Source of the DNA: Symbiotaphrina buchneri
Taxonomy: Eukaryota; Ascomycota; Symbiotaphrinales; Symbiotaphrinaceae
Length of the DNA stretch: 64,000 bases
Direction: 5' to 3'
Assembly: GCA_001599915.1 (NCBI GenBank)
Contig: BCIG01000022.1
Location: 62,001-126,000, forward strand
Both the position numbers and the translations under genes were made by a program. Every line of letters begins with the position of its first letter. The first letter of the stretch is position 1. Below the pieces are notes generated by a model that ran no database searches, was not told the origin of the DNA, and saw only the letters and a list, made by a program, of their open reading frames with translations. This document shows positions 55,426 to 64,000 of the stretch, piece after piece.

Positions 55426-55998
55426 TTTGCATGCCAGATTTCGATGGGACTGGAGTTTAAGTCGTGGCTTTGTAGATAATTGCGAGAAGTGGCCTGATGA
55501 CAGCTGGAAGAGCCACGAGACTCTTAGGTGAGACACCTAGAACATGCTACACTCTATCAAGTCATTCGGAGGCGTGCGCCATCGGAGCACATCGGTTACG
55601 TTCAATGTGGCTGACCATAATACATAAAGAGGCCGTAATGTCTGCTGTATGCCAATTCCAGGGCATCCAGAGCATCTTCATGTGCTCAATGCTCTCGCAG
55701 GCGCCTAAAGTAAGGTAGCGACTAGCGAGCTTTGTGGTTCGGGCGCGAGGGGTTCGTTTGGGCTCCGCGTTTGTTGCGCTAAAATCGGCGCTAGACTATC
55801 CATGTTTGTTTACATCGATTCCAATTCCAATCCCGCTGCCCGCACCCTCTTTCTACTCATGCGAACAGTCCATCTGAATGACTGCTGGTCAACGTCTTCA
55901 TCTCACTTGGAGTCGTGAGGAGGGTTTATAGAGGGACCACTCATTAACACAGGACCTGACAATTGTCGTTCGGCTTTCCGCGACATATCCAGATCGAA
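55426..55998. promoter_or_regulatory. Divergent promoter region (PHAF1-like / Kinesin-5)
   Basis: Contains a forkhead-type site at 55805 and two adjacent CCAAT boxes at 55821-55825 and 55827-55831, all within 200 bp of the Kinesin-5 start. No gene is seen. Confidence 0.5.
55805..55813 (-). promoter_or_regulatory. Forkhead-type site upstream of Kinesin-5
   Basis: TTTGTTTAC reads GTAAACAAA on the minus strand, the classical forkhead consensus. It lies about 190 bp upstream of the kinesin start. Forkhead factors drive G2/M genes in yeasts, so mitotic expression is plausible. The motif is short and could occur by chance. Confidence 0.35.
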
Positions 55999-58900
55999 AT
56001 GGCAGGACTACCCCGGCCTGCTGCTGGCCAACCATCGAGGAAGACATCCATGAAACCTCCCATGACTCGACCATCATCGGCGAGGTCGCAGTCCACTGCT
56101 CCACCTGCCTTCAGCCGTACACCATCTGGCGCAGCATCCCCAGCAAATTCGGTCGCATCTCAGTCAACCACTATCTCTCGATCCAAATCTCCGTCTGCGC
56201 AGAGCGCTGGTGTCAAGAGAAAAGAGCGTGACATCGACGATGAAGCATCCCATGAGACGAATATCCACGTCGTGGTGCGCTGCAGAGGGCGCAATGATCG
56301 AGAAGTCAGAGAGAACAGTGGGGTTGTTGTCTCCACCAGCGGGGTTAAAGGGAACAGTGTGGAATTGTCAATGGGGCCGAATGCTCTGAGCAATAAGACC
56401 TACCATTTTGATAAGGTCTTTGCTCCGGCAGCAGACCAGAGCATGATTTTTGATGATGTGGTTACTCCGATCCTGGATGAAGTTCGTCGCCGCCCACCGA
56501 ACTTGCTTGCTCGTGCTGACCTTTCAATAGATGCTGGCCGGTTATAATTGCACAATCTTTGCTTATGGTCAGACCGGCACTGGCAAGACTTATACCATGT
56601 CAGGCGACATGTCTGATACTCTCGGGCTCCTTTCCGATTCAGCGGGCATTATTCCTCGCACTCTGCATTCACTTTTCACCAAGCTCGAGGCTGACGAGGC
56701 TGAGAGCTCCGTTAAATGCTCCTTCATCGAATTGTACAATGAGGAACTACGAGACTTACTCTCAGTCGACGACAACACTAAACTCAAGATATATGATGAT
56801 TCTAGCAAGAAGGGTCACAGCGCAACGATTGTCCAGGGAATGGAGGAATCTCACATCAAGACAGCTGGAGAAGGCATAAAGCTTCTGCAAGATGGTAGTT
56901 ATCGCCGTCAAGTGGCTGCTACCAAATGTAATGACCTCAGTTCGCGCAGCCACACTGTTTTCACTGTCACTGTTTACACCAAGCGGACTGCAGAGACAGG
57001 CGAGGACTTTGTGAGCGCTGGTAAACTGAATTTGGTAGATCTTGCTGGTAGTGAGAATATCCAGCGGAGTGGTGCTGAAAATAAACGCGCGGCAGAGGCT
57101 GGTCTAATCAATAAGAGTTTGTTGACCTTGGGAAGGGTTATCAATGCGCTGGTGGACAAAGGCTCCCATATTCCATACAGGTTTGGCTCGACTCACGTGG
57201 ATCTTAAAGCGTGCATGCTGATAGCGGATCTAGAGAGTCAAAGCTCACCCGTCTCCTCCAAGATTCCTTGGGTGGTCGCACAAAGACGTGCATCATTGCA
57301 ACCATTTCTCCAGCCAAGAGCAATCTAGAAGAGACCATATCCACCCTCGACTACGCCTTCCGGGCCAAAAATATCCGCAACAAACCTCAGATCAATCAAA
57401 TGATCTCGAAGAAGACGCTACTGAGGGAGTTCACTGCTGAAATCGAGAAACTCAAGAGCGAGCTCATTGCGACGAGACACCGTAACGGTATCTACTTGAC
57501 GAACGAATCCTACGAGGAGTTGACAACGGAGAGTGAGTCACGAAGGATCCTTACAGAGGAGCAGAAAGCGAAAATCGAGACTATGGAAACCAGTTTGAGG
57601 AATAAAGTTCAGGAACTCTTCTCCCTAACCAGCAACTTCAATGTTTTGAAGAAGGACAATGAAGCCACGCGTGTCATCTTGGAAGAGACCAAGGATGTGC
57701 TAGAGAAGACGGAGATTGTTCTGGCTAGTACGAGGCAGAATTTAGCAGAGGAGACCATTCTGCGAAAAGCCCACGAGGGTACGGAGGAGGAGCTTGGGAA
57801 TATTGGTGCCCAGCTGATCTCAACCCTTGGACGTACAGTCAATGATGTGGACGGTCTACATGCTAAGCTTAGGCGGAGGTCTGACCTCCAAACACTCAAT
57901 CGAACAACATGGACGAACTCCAAGACGCAAGTCTCTGACATAACTCACCTTGTGGAGCAAAGAATTGGGGACCTTCAGGCAAGACAAGATCAGCTCATTG
58001 CTTCGTTGGCCTCGAGGATGGACTCATATGTCCAAAGCGAACTGCAAGAACTGAAAACCACCCAAGAGTTCCTTCAGGAGAAGGTCAACGCCTTTGCAGT
58101 ATCGGAGAAGGAGGTGAACGAACAGACAGAAAAGTCCAAGGATGAGATGAATGAAGTGCTTGAAGAGATTAAAGTGCTCCGTGAGGAAGTTAAGACAAGG
58201 GTTGCTGAGGGTCTCAATGGCCTTTCAGCTGCAGCTGGGCGGATATCGGCTGGTGTTATCAAGGAGCTTGAATCTTTTCATGATCAGGTGAGGACCGTAA
58301 ACCATGTTGCGCATACACGATTGACGTAAATAGTTGCACCTTTCCTACAGTGGGCTAGGCAAAGACTTCAAGGGCATATTCGATGAGTTGGTCAAACATC
58401 TCAATAGTCAAAGGACCGAGGCCCAGGAACTTCGAGAGAAGCTATCGGGTGCTAGTACTGCGGCAATGCAGGCCAACACAGTCGCATCAGACAAACTTCA
58501 GGCGGCATTGGACGAGGAAAGAGAACAAGCTAGGAAGGAGCGCCAAGACCTGCTGTCACAGATTTCCAACTTGATTAATGACGATGCTGAAAGGCAGGAG
58601 ACTAGAATGCGCTCCAAAGTGGACGCGATCAAGAAAGAGATGGCGGAATCCACGTCGACGTTTGAGGGTGCCAGAACGAGTTATAGCGAAGGCATGGATG
58701 TTTGGAGTCAGAAAGAGAAGTTGCTAGTGGATGAGGTGCTGAAGTCCAGGGAATCTCTCAAGTCCAAGCTCAAGAAAGATTGGCTGGTAAGGTCCCAATA
58801 TTTCCCTCATCTGAATTCAACGCTCACAACGTCTTTAGGATGCCACCCAGCATTATGCTTCTATTGAAGCAACTACTAAGTCGGTTCATGAAGAGACTGT

Positions 58901-59738
58901 GCGAATTGTAGATGTGCAGATGAAGAATATTGCCACCCAGATGCAAGCTTTGGACGAGTTCGTTACCCGGGCGAGGTCTCAAAATGGATTGCATCACGAG
59001 ACGCACGTGCGGTCACTGCAAGGCCTGGCAGAGACTGTCAATCAATCATACAGCAATATCGGTAGTCATTTCGAAACAAGCTTTGAGCGCGTGCGCGATC
59101 ATGGCGCGGATATGACCACGCAAATCGAAGGGGTCCGGGGTACTCTGCCATCCCTAACATCTGATATCCGGCAACCGCTCTCCGAGCTCAATTCAAACAT
59201 TGCGGCCACTTCTTTGACGGAATACGCTCCTACGGGAGAAACACCACAAAAGGTGCAATATCAATACCCTACTGATCTTCCGCGGACGGCAGCACACGAC
59301 AAGCTTGTAGCCAAGCTCAGAAATCCCGTTAGTGCATCTTCCTGGCCTAATGCCAACTCCAACGTCTCACCCGGCAAAGGAATGATCTTTACCGACGCGA
59401 CCGATGAGGATGTTGCTCTCATTGACCCTGAGGAAAAGGTCACGTCTTCTGCAGGGTCCGTTGGTCTCCGGGAGGTCAACATCAACGTCCTGAATGCCTC
59501 CACCATGAGTAGCGCTGATGCTGCTCCTCAAACCGCGCCGAGCAAGGACGGAGAACCCCCACTAAAGCGACAAAACATCGGCGCCGGTGGTATGGCTAGC
59601 AAGCTTCCGTCACTTCAGAAGCTTGGATCCAAGTCCGCGAGCATGGTCAAGCTGGAGGGAAGGGAGAATAGTATCGTGCCACCGGGCATGCTCTCTCAGA
59701 GCAGGAGATTGAGGAGTGGCAGAGGAACGAGCGAGTGA
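55999..59738 (+). CDS. bimC: Kinesin-5 (BimC/Cut7/Eg5), bipolar mitotic kinesin
   Basis: Five exons: 55999..56481, 56531..57180, 57234..58287, 58334..58786, 58839..59738; 1179 residues. A basic Ser/Pro-rich head extension (about 90 residues) precedes the motor ([11 protein letters not shown]-type [15 protein letters not shown]). The P-loop is GQTGTGKT, switch I NDLSSRSH, switch II VDLAGSE, and the neck follows [17 protein letters not shown] long coiled-coil stalk follows. The tail carries the BimC box ([12 protein letters not shown], about residue 1010) whose Thr is the Cdk1 site that targets the motor to the spindle. Homotetramers slide antiparallel microtubules apart and separate spindle poles. 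The [13 protein letters not shown] join matches the family and fixes the acceptor at 58333. The first donor (GTTCGT) is non-standard but the join DEMLAGYNC is right. Confidence 0.96.
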
Positions 59739-60099
59739 AGCTGAACTGGCTGGATGTCTCTTTGTCTTCCATTGGTCCAGGCATTTAGACATGGGTTTGG
59801 TCGTGTTTTGTTTCAGGACCACTGTCTGATTTGGATTGTTATGGCGAATTGTAGGCGCCGCTCTTCTAGCAAGTGTTTGGTTCTTGCTTTGCGTGTCATA
59901 CCGCAGTACTGGTTCTGCGAGAGACACAAGTAATACATAAGTTTTGAGTTCTCCAAGTTGTTGAAGCATGCTTTCTATCCCTTTGATATCAAAAGCTACT
60001 CCAAAAAAGGGGTCGTAAGGGTCAACGGTCCATCAATGCCCGCGCCTTTACCATAGACGCCATCCATGTACATAAACACCCAGGAGGGTCGAACCATTA
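59739..60099. other. Convergent intergenic region
   Basis: Short 3' flanks only. Confidence 0.55.
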
Positions 60100-61002
60100 T
60101 CAGTCCCTCGCTGCCCCAACTGCAGCCATCGCCCCGTCACCTTCTACCACCTTTCTCAGCTCCGCCATCCTCTTCTCAAACCTCCTCAACAGCTCCATCA
60201 TGTCCCCGGGCTCCTTCCCGGCTCCCTCCGTCGGCCCAATCCCCTCTGTGCCTTCAATCTTCAGCATCCAGCCGCCTCCTCCAGCAGTCCCGCCCGCAGA
60301 CGACGGTGCATCCCACGTCGGCGCAGGCGAGATGTCCGTGTGCGTGATCTGGAAAGCGGGCGAGATGCTGTGCGCGCGAACGACGCGGAACGTCTGCACG
60401 GCGCTCTTCGCTGCAGCACTGCCTGGCGCCGCCGTCACGGTCTGGGTCGTGGGTGTCGGCTCTGGCTCCGCAGATGGCACTGCCGGTGCCGCGGGCTCAA
60501 CGTCGAGCAGCAGATACCGCTCCTGCACGCCCGGTCTAGGCGGCGGTAGCGCCGACAGGGCCGCCCGCTCCTCGTCTTCGCCGTCGTGTTGGTCCGCCCG
60601 GGGATAAGCTGCTTCGGCGCCCAGAGAGCCCTCTTCAAGCGCCCGCACGCAGGCTTCGGTGATCAGGTCCGGCGCATCGTCGCTGAAGATGTAGTGTACT
60701 GTGGGATGATGGTGTTGCGGCGCGGAAGGGGCGCCGGAAGAGGAGGCGGAGGCCGCGGTCGTGTCTTCGATGAGAGTGAAGAAGGGCGTGAAGGGTTGGG
60801 AGAGCTGGAAGGTCGATTGCGATGCGTCTCGGTCTAGAGGTAGGACGGTGTTGGCTTCTCCGGTAGCGGTGCTCTCCTGGTCGTGCCCGCCATTGTCGGG
60901 TAAGGGGGTTGGGAGAAGGGCGTGGTGGGCTCGGGACGCGGCGTCGGGATCCGGAGGCGGAGTCGGGTCTGTGGAAGGAGGCTCTGGATTATTTTCAGAC
61001 AT
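60100..61002 (-). CDS. Uncharacterised Pro/Ala/Ser-rich protein
   Basis: An intronless gene of 300 residues. The first 60 residues are Pro-rich and disordered. FQLSQPFTPFFTLIEDTT followed by HHHPTVHYIFSDDAPDLITEACVRALEEG looks like a small conserved module, because it is far less biased than its surroundings. ERYLLLDVEP, FRVVRAHSISPAFQITHTDIS and a C-terminal amphipathic helix (MMELLRRFEKRMAELRKVVEG) may be further docking parts. No enzymatic motif, signal peptide or membrane helix is present. I do not recognise it. The coding frame has strong GC3 bias and no in-frame interruption, which supports a real gene. Confidence 0.72.
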   Translation of the reverse strand: MSENNPEPPSTDPTPPPDPDAASRAHHALLPTPLPDNGGHDQESTATGEANTVLPLDRDASQSTFQLSQPFTPFFTLIEDTTAASASSSGAPSAPQHHHPTVHYIFSDDAPDLITEACVRALEEGSLGAEAAYPRADQHDGEDEERAALSALPPPRPGVQERYLLLDVEPAAPAVPSAEPEPTPTTQTVTAAPGSAAAKSAVQTFRVVRAHSISPAFQITHTDISPAPTWDAPSSAGGTAGGGGWMLKIEGTEGIGPTEGAGKEPGDMMELLRRFEKRMAELRKVVEGDGAMAAVGAARD

Positions 61003-61372
61003 CTAGCAGCGAATCAAGGTGCTATAAGAGCTGCGTCGGATGCATTGTTGGGTGTTGTGGAGAGCTGGGGAAATGGGAGCTCCAGGGTGTCTGATAGTCC
61101 GGGTGGGCTTATCAACACGTGATTTTTCGGAGACGCATGCATGCAGCTTGGAGCCCGCAGGGTCTATCTTTAAATCCACAGGATTTCCCTTATTTGGACA
61201 TATGAAGTGTTTTCATATATGCTGCTAATGCTAGTGACAATGCCCAGGGTATCAAAAAAGACGCATCCGAATACCGCAACGCCAGACTGATGAAGTTGAT
61301 GCCGTAGCCACGGCTCGGGCCAAAACGCCCTTTGCTATCCGCGCCCGACATGATCGTTAGCAAATGGAGGTA
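61003..61372. other. Intergenic; promoter of the Pro-rich protein gene
   Basis: No further feature recognised. Confidence 0.5.
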
Positions 61373-61820
61373 TCATTCGTCGTTCTGCTTCCATTCGAAT
61401 TCTAAATGCCCAGTCAGAAAGAGACCTCGAAATTCGTAGGTAGCAGTAGGTGCGGACGTACTTTGCCGGCACATCGGACAAAGTCCTTTCGAGGACTCTT
61501 GTTGAATCCATGTGACGAGACAGTGCTGTAAGAGACACGCATGGTCAACTCCAGAATCTTACACTGTCGCTCAAGGAGAGGTAGGCCTACCATATGGAAG
61601 GAGTGTCCACACTTGCCAATGACTGCAAGCTCCAGGTCAGTCTATGGAGCAGAAGCACGGGGTGCGGAAGATGGATACCTAGGGTGCAGTCATCGCCAGG
61701 AAACTTGCACGTAGGGCATGTGCCATCAAACTGCACGCGACAAATACCACAGACATCGTCTTCGGGCATATCCCAGCGCCATGTGGCCACTGCATCCCAG
61801 CGCTTGATGCGGACCTTCAT
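61373..61820 (-). CDS. apc11: Anaphase-promoting complex subunit Apc11 (RING-H2)
   Basis: Four exons: 61820..61679, 61622..61591, 61525..61462, 61401..61373; 88 residues, the normal family length. MKVRIKRWDAVATWRWDMPEDDVCGICRVQFDG matches the family start, then [31 protein letters not shown] and GLCPMCRQKFEW. All RING-H2 zinc ligands are present (CGIC, CPTC, C-x-H-x-H-x-x-HC type and CPMC), plus the extra Cys pair typical of Apc11. It recruits the E2 enzyme for ubiquitination of securin and cyclins. Exons 2-4 are only 29-64 nt, so the gene is easily missed without family knowledge. Confidence 0.96.
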
Positions 61821-62297
61821 GCTGCCGGCGCTGAGACGCGGAAAGAGGTTGTGGCGACAATACGCCGTTAGAATCTAATCGGCAGTGTCTGGGGATGATA
61901 GGGATCTAGCAGACGGCCTTTCTAGGTCTGTACCCTTAACGGCTCCGATGTGGTGAGCTAGCCGTGCGTAAGAAGGTGGAGTTAGATGATGGCGCAATCT
62001 TCGTGGTGGATTGGCTTCGGGGTTTTTGTTTACTTTTTCTGGGCGCACCGCCGGAAACCGCCGCCAATCCCCGACAACCCCGGCCCCTGTCGGTCAGACA
62101 GGCATCGTGCGGAGTACAGAGTGGGATGCAGGGCACAGTACCAAGCTGCTCCGTCTCGATTTAATCAGGGCTGGGACTCTCTTTTGAGGGCGACAGACCT
62201 CTCCAAGTAAACTCCCAGGGAACAGAAAACAGGGTATCGTTTAAAGCTCGGGCATCTCCACCTTACCCTGGGAATTGTTTATCGGCGATTAGCGCAG
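61821..62297. promoter_or_regulatory. Divergent promoter region (Apc11 / sulfurtransferase)
   Basis: Two start codons 477 bp apart and facing away. No clear motif recognised; small frames here are not convincing. Confidence 0.4.
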
Positions 62298-63423
62298 ATG
62301 GCCCTCCGAGCCCTTGGTACAAGTAGCTGCACCGGCCTCCGCTTCACTCTGCACTGCAAAGGGCTGCTATACCGGCCTCGAATGACAATGACCTCCCAAA
62401 GCCGGCAGCAGTCTACCCTGCTAATCACGCCTTCCGAGCTCTCTTCCGCCCTCTCAAGAAATCCCCCGCTCACCTCCGTCATCTCCACTAGACCCCGCAC
62501 CATTCCCCTCTGCGCCTCCTGGTTCCTGCCAAACGATGGCCGCTCCGGCTACCAAGTCTTCCTCGAATCTCACATCCCCGGCGCGCGCTTCTTCGATCTA
62601 GACGCCGTCAAGGACCATGCCTCGCCGTACCCGCACATGCTGCCCAGCGCGGCGGACTTTGCAGCCTCAATGGGGGAATTGGGCATACGCCGGGACGACG
62701 AGGTGGTAGTGTACGACTCAAAAGAGATGGGTCTGTTCAGTGCGCCGAGGGTCGCATGGATGCTGCAGGTGTTCGGTCACCCCACGGTCCGCTTGCTGAA
62801 TAATTTTAAAATCTGGGTTGAGGAGGGGTACCCCACCGAGTCGGGCGAGCCAAAGCCGTGGCCGAAGACGGAGTATCCGGTCCCGGAATTGGAGGCTGAC
62901 AAGGTGGTGCATTTCGAGGAGATGAAGATAATCGCTAAGGATCAAGGGAAGGAGGGTGCGGAAGGTGTACAGATTCTCGACGCACGGTCACAAGGGCGAT
63001 GGGCTGGGACGGAGCCAGAACCGCGGCCAGGTCTGTGATAACCCCTGAATTTTGGTCCAATACTCACACTGTCATAGGACTTCCTTCTGGACACATGCCT
63101 GGCTCTATCAGCGTACCGGTACCCGAATTACTCGACTCGAAGACGAAGACCTTGCTCCCCGGTGACCAGCTTCGAAAGATATTCGAGAGCAAGGGCATTG
63201 ACCCGGAGAAACCCATCATCACCAGCTGCGGCACGGGCGTTACTGCTGCAGCTTTGGCAGAATCAAACTACGGCGATGCTGGCCAGCGCAGATTGTATGA
63301 CGGTAGTTGGACGTATGTTCCTGGTCCACCCCCTCTAGTTCATTCATCCTGCTAATCTAGGCTCCTTGCAGCGAATGGGCGCAACGCGCAACAGAAGCCG
63401 AGGGACTGATCAAGAAGGCTTGA
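62298..63423 (+). CDS. Two-domain sulfurtransferase (3-mercaptopyruvate sulfurtransferase/rhodanese, Tum1-like)
   Basis: Three exons: 62298..63030, 63078..63312, 63372..63423; 339 residues. An N-terminal presequence rich in Arg/Ser (to about residue 40; MTMTSQSRQQS gives an alternative internal start) suggests dual mitochondrial/cytosolic location. The first rhodanese domain holds LITPSELSSAL, the SHIPGARFFDLDAVKDH loop and DDEVVVYDSKEMGLFSAPRVAWML. The second carries QILDARSQGRWAG, GHMPGSISVPV and the catalytic cysteine loop ITSCGTGVTAAALA. CG(S/T)GVT is the 3-mercaptopyruvate-type loop, unlike CRKGVT of classical rhodanese. Its likely roles are cysteine catabolism, persulfide formation and sulfur supply for tRNA thiolation. 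Confidence 0.93.
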
Positions 63424-63675
63424 ATTGAAGCTTTCCGGGCTATGTCACTGCGATGATCTTCACGATACCTTACTCTTCTCTGTATTGTTAAAAAACAAAA
63501 TCGATAGAGCCGTTGATAATTGAAGGTATGTCAGGTTCCACCAGATTCGTACACGAACATGTCCTTACAACCTTGAAACTTGCCATCCGATTGAAATATA
63601 ATCAAAAGTAGAGCATTTTCGCGCCTTCACCTGTTATGATCATGCCCAGTAGTTGGCACCTCAAATCGTCCCAGA

Positions 63676-64000
63676 TCAATAGCTCTCCACAGGTTCCGGC
63701 CCTTGCTGCTCAGTCTCCCTAATATCTGGCAGCCAGCCCTTGGGCCGTTCACTGCCTCGGACTATCAATCCATAGACAGATTTCTCCACCTTCTCCACGC
63801 TGCTCCTCATCACCTGTGCCTTTTTGTCCGCCTCGCTGCCCAGCACCGAGCGGTGCAAAGCGGGCATCAGCCATTCCAGGTGTGTTCTCAGAATGCGCAT
63901 GTCCGTGAGCATATTCCGCTTCTCCTCTCCAACCACTTCTGGTCGGCATACACCGTCGTCCCCATCCCGGTCTTGCTCGTCGTCCCCCGGTAGATGCCCC
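63676..64000 (-). CDS. Partial gene at right edge, C-terminal end only
   Basis: A minus-strand frame enters from beyond the window and stops at 63676. It ends with a charged helical segment (NMLTDMRILRTHLEWLMPALHRSVLGS ... VEKVEKSVYGLIVRGSERPKGWLPD) that looks like real protein. Closer to the edge another frame (IYRGTTSKTGMGTTVYADQKW) looks more natural than the one continuous with the end, so a splice site or sequence problem may lie around 63930-63960. The family was not recognised. Confidence 0.45.
   Translation of the reverse strand, partial: GHLPGDDEQDRDGDDGVCRPEVVGEEKRNMLTDMRILRTHLEWLMPALHRSVLGSEADKKAQVMRSSVEKVEKSVYGLIVRGSERPKGWLPDIRETEQQGPEPVESY

Overview
This window is nuclear DNA from a filamentous ascomycete (Pezizomycotina). 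The reasons are the many short GT-AG introns (mostly 45-100 bp), CT-rich promoters, and a gene set typical of moulds: Kinesin-5/BimC, Mug190-like SMP/C2 protein, fungal opsin, ZIP transporter and PHAF1/UPF0183. The class is not settled by what can be read here; Dothideomycetes or Eurotiomycetes seem most likely. I rebuilt exon-intron structures by hand. Coordinates below span start codon to stop codon, and exons are listed in the evidence.

Layout. 1-9.6 kb: ATP-grasp enzyme (+), Mug190-like ER/lipid-transfer protein (-), ZIP zinc transporter (-). 9.6-18 kb: a bacteriorhodopsin-type opsin (+) with all proton-pump residues, a doubtful one-helix small protein, a retinol-dehydrogenase-like SDR (-), and a secreted eight-cysteine protein (+). 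18-23.3 kb: a divergent pair, a retropepsin-like-domain protein (-) and an unknown basic/coiled-coil protein (+). 23.6-28 kb: ribosomal protein S2 (-), Mpv17/Sym1 (+), eIF4E (+). 28.3-33.9 kb: BolA (-), ACSF3-like malonyl-CoA synthetase (+), Sam37/metaxin (-), and a conserved basic/acidic nuclear-looking protein (+). 33.9-38.9 kb: a 5-kb block with no gene I can support. 38.9-46.2 kb: nicotinate phosphoribosyltransferase (+), a plasma-membrane syntaxin (+), a WD-repeat/coiled-coil protein (+). 47-55.4 kb: an unknown coiled-coil protein (-), mitochondrial Ile-tRNA synthetase (-), PHAF1/UPF0183 (-) with an apparent frameshift. 56-64 kb: Kinesin-5 (+), a Pro/Ser-rich protein (-), Apc11 (-), a two-domain sulfurtransferase (+), and a partial gene running off the right edge (-).

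How they fit together. Most of the window is ordinary housekeeping: translation (RPS2, eIF4E, IleRS), mitochondrial biogenesis (Sam37, BolA, Mpv17, ACSF3-like, IleRS), mitosis (Kinesin-5, Apc11), NAD salvage and exocytosis. The accessory-looking parts are the opsin-SDR-secreted-protein stretch and the retropepsin-like divergent pair. I see no rRNA, tRNA, CRISPR or recognisable transposon. Readable regulatory signals are an exact 12-bp inverted repeat with CAAGGT cores upstream of the ZIP gene, a telomere-repeat-like inverted repeat upstream of RPS2, and a forkhead-type site upstream of Kinesin-5.
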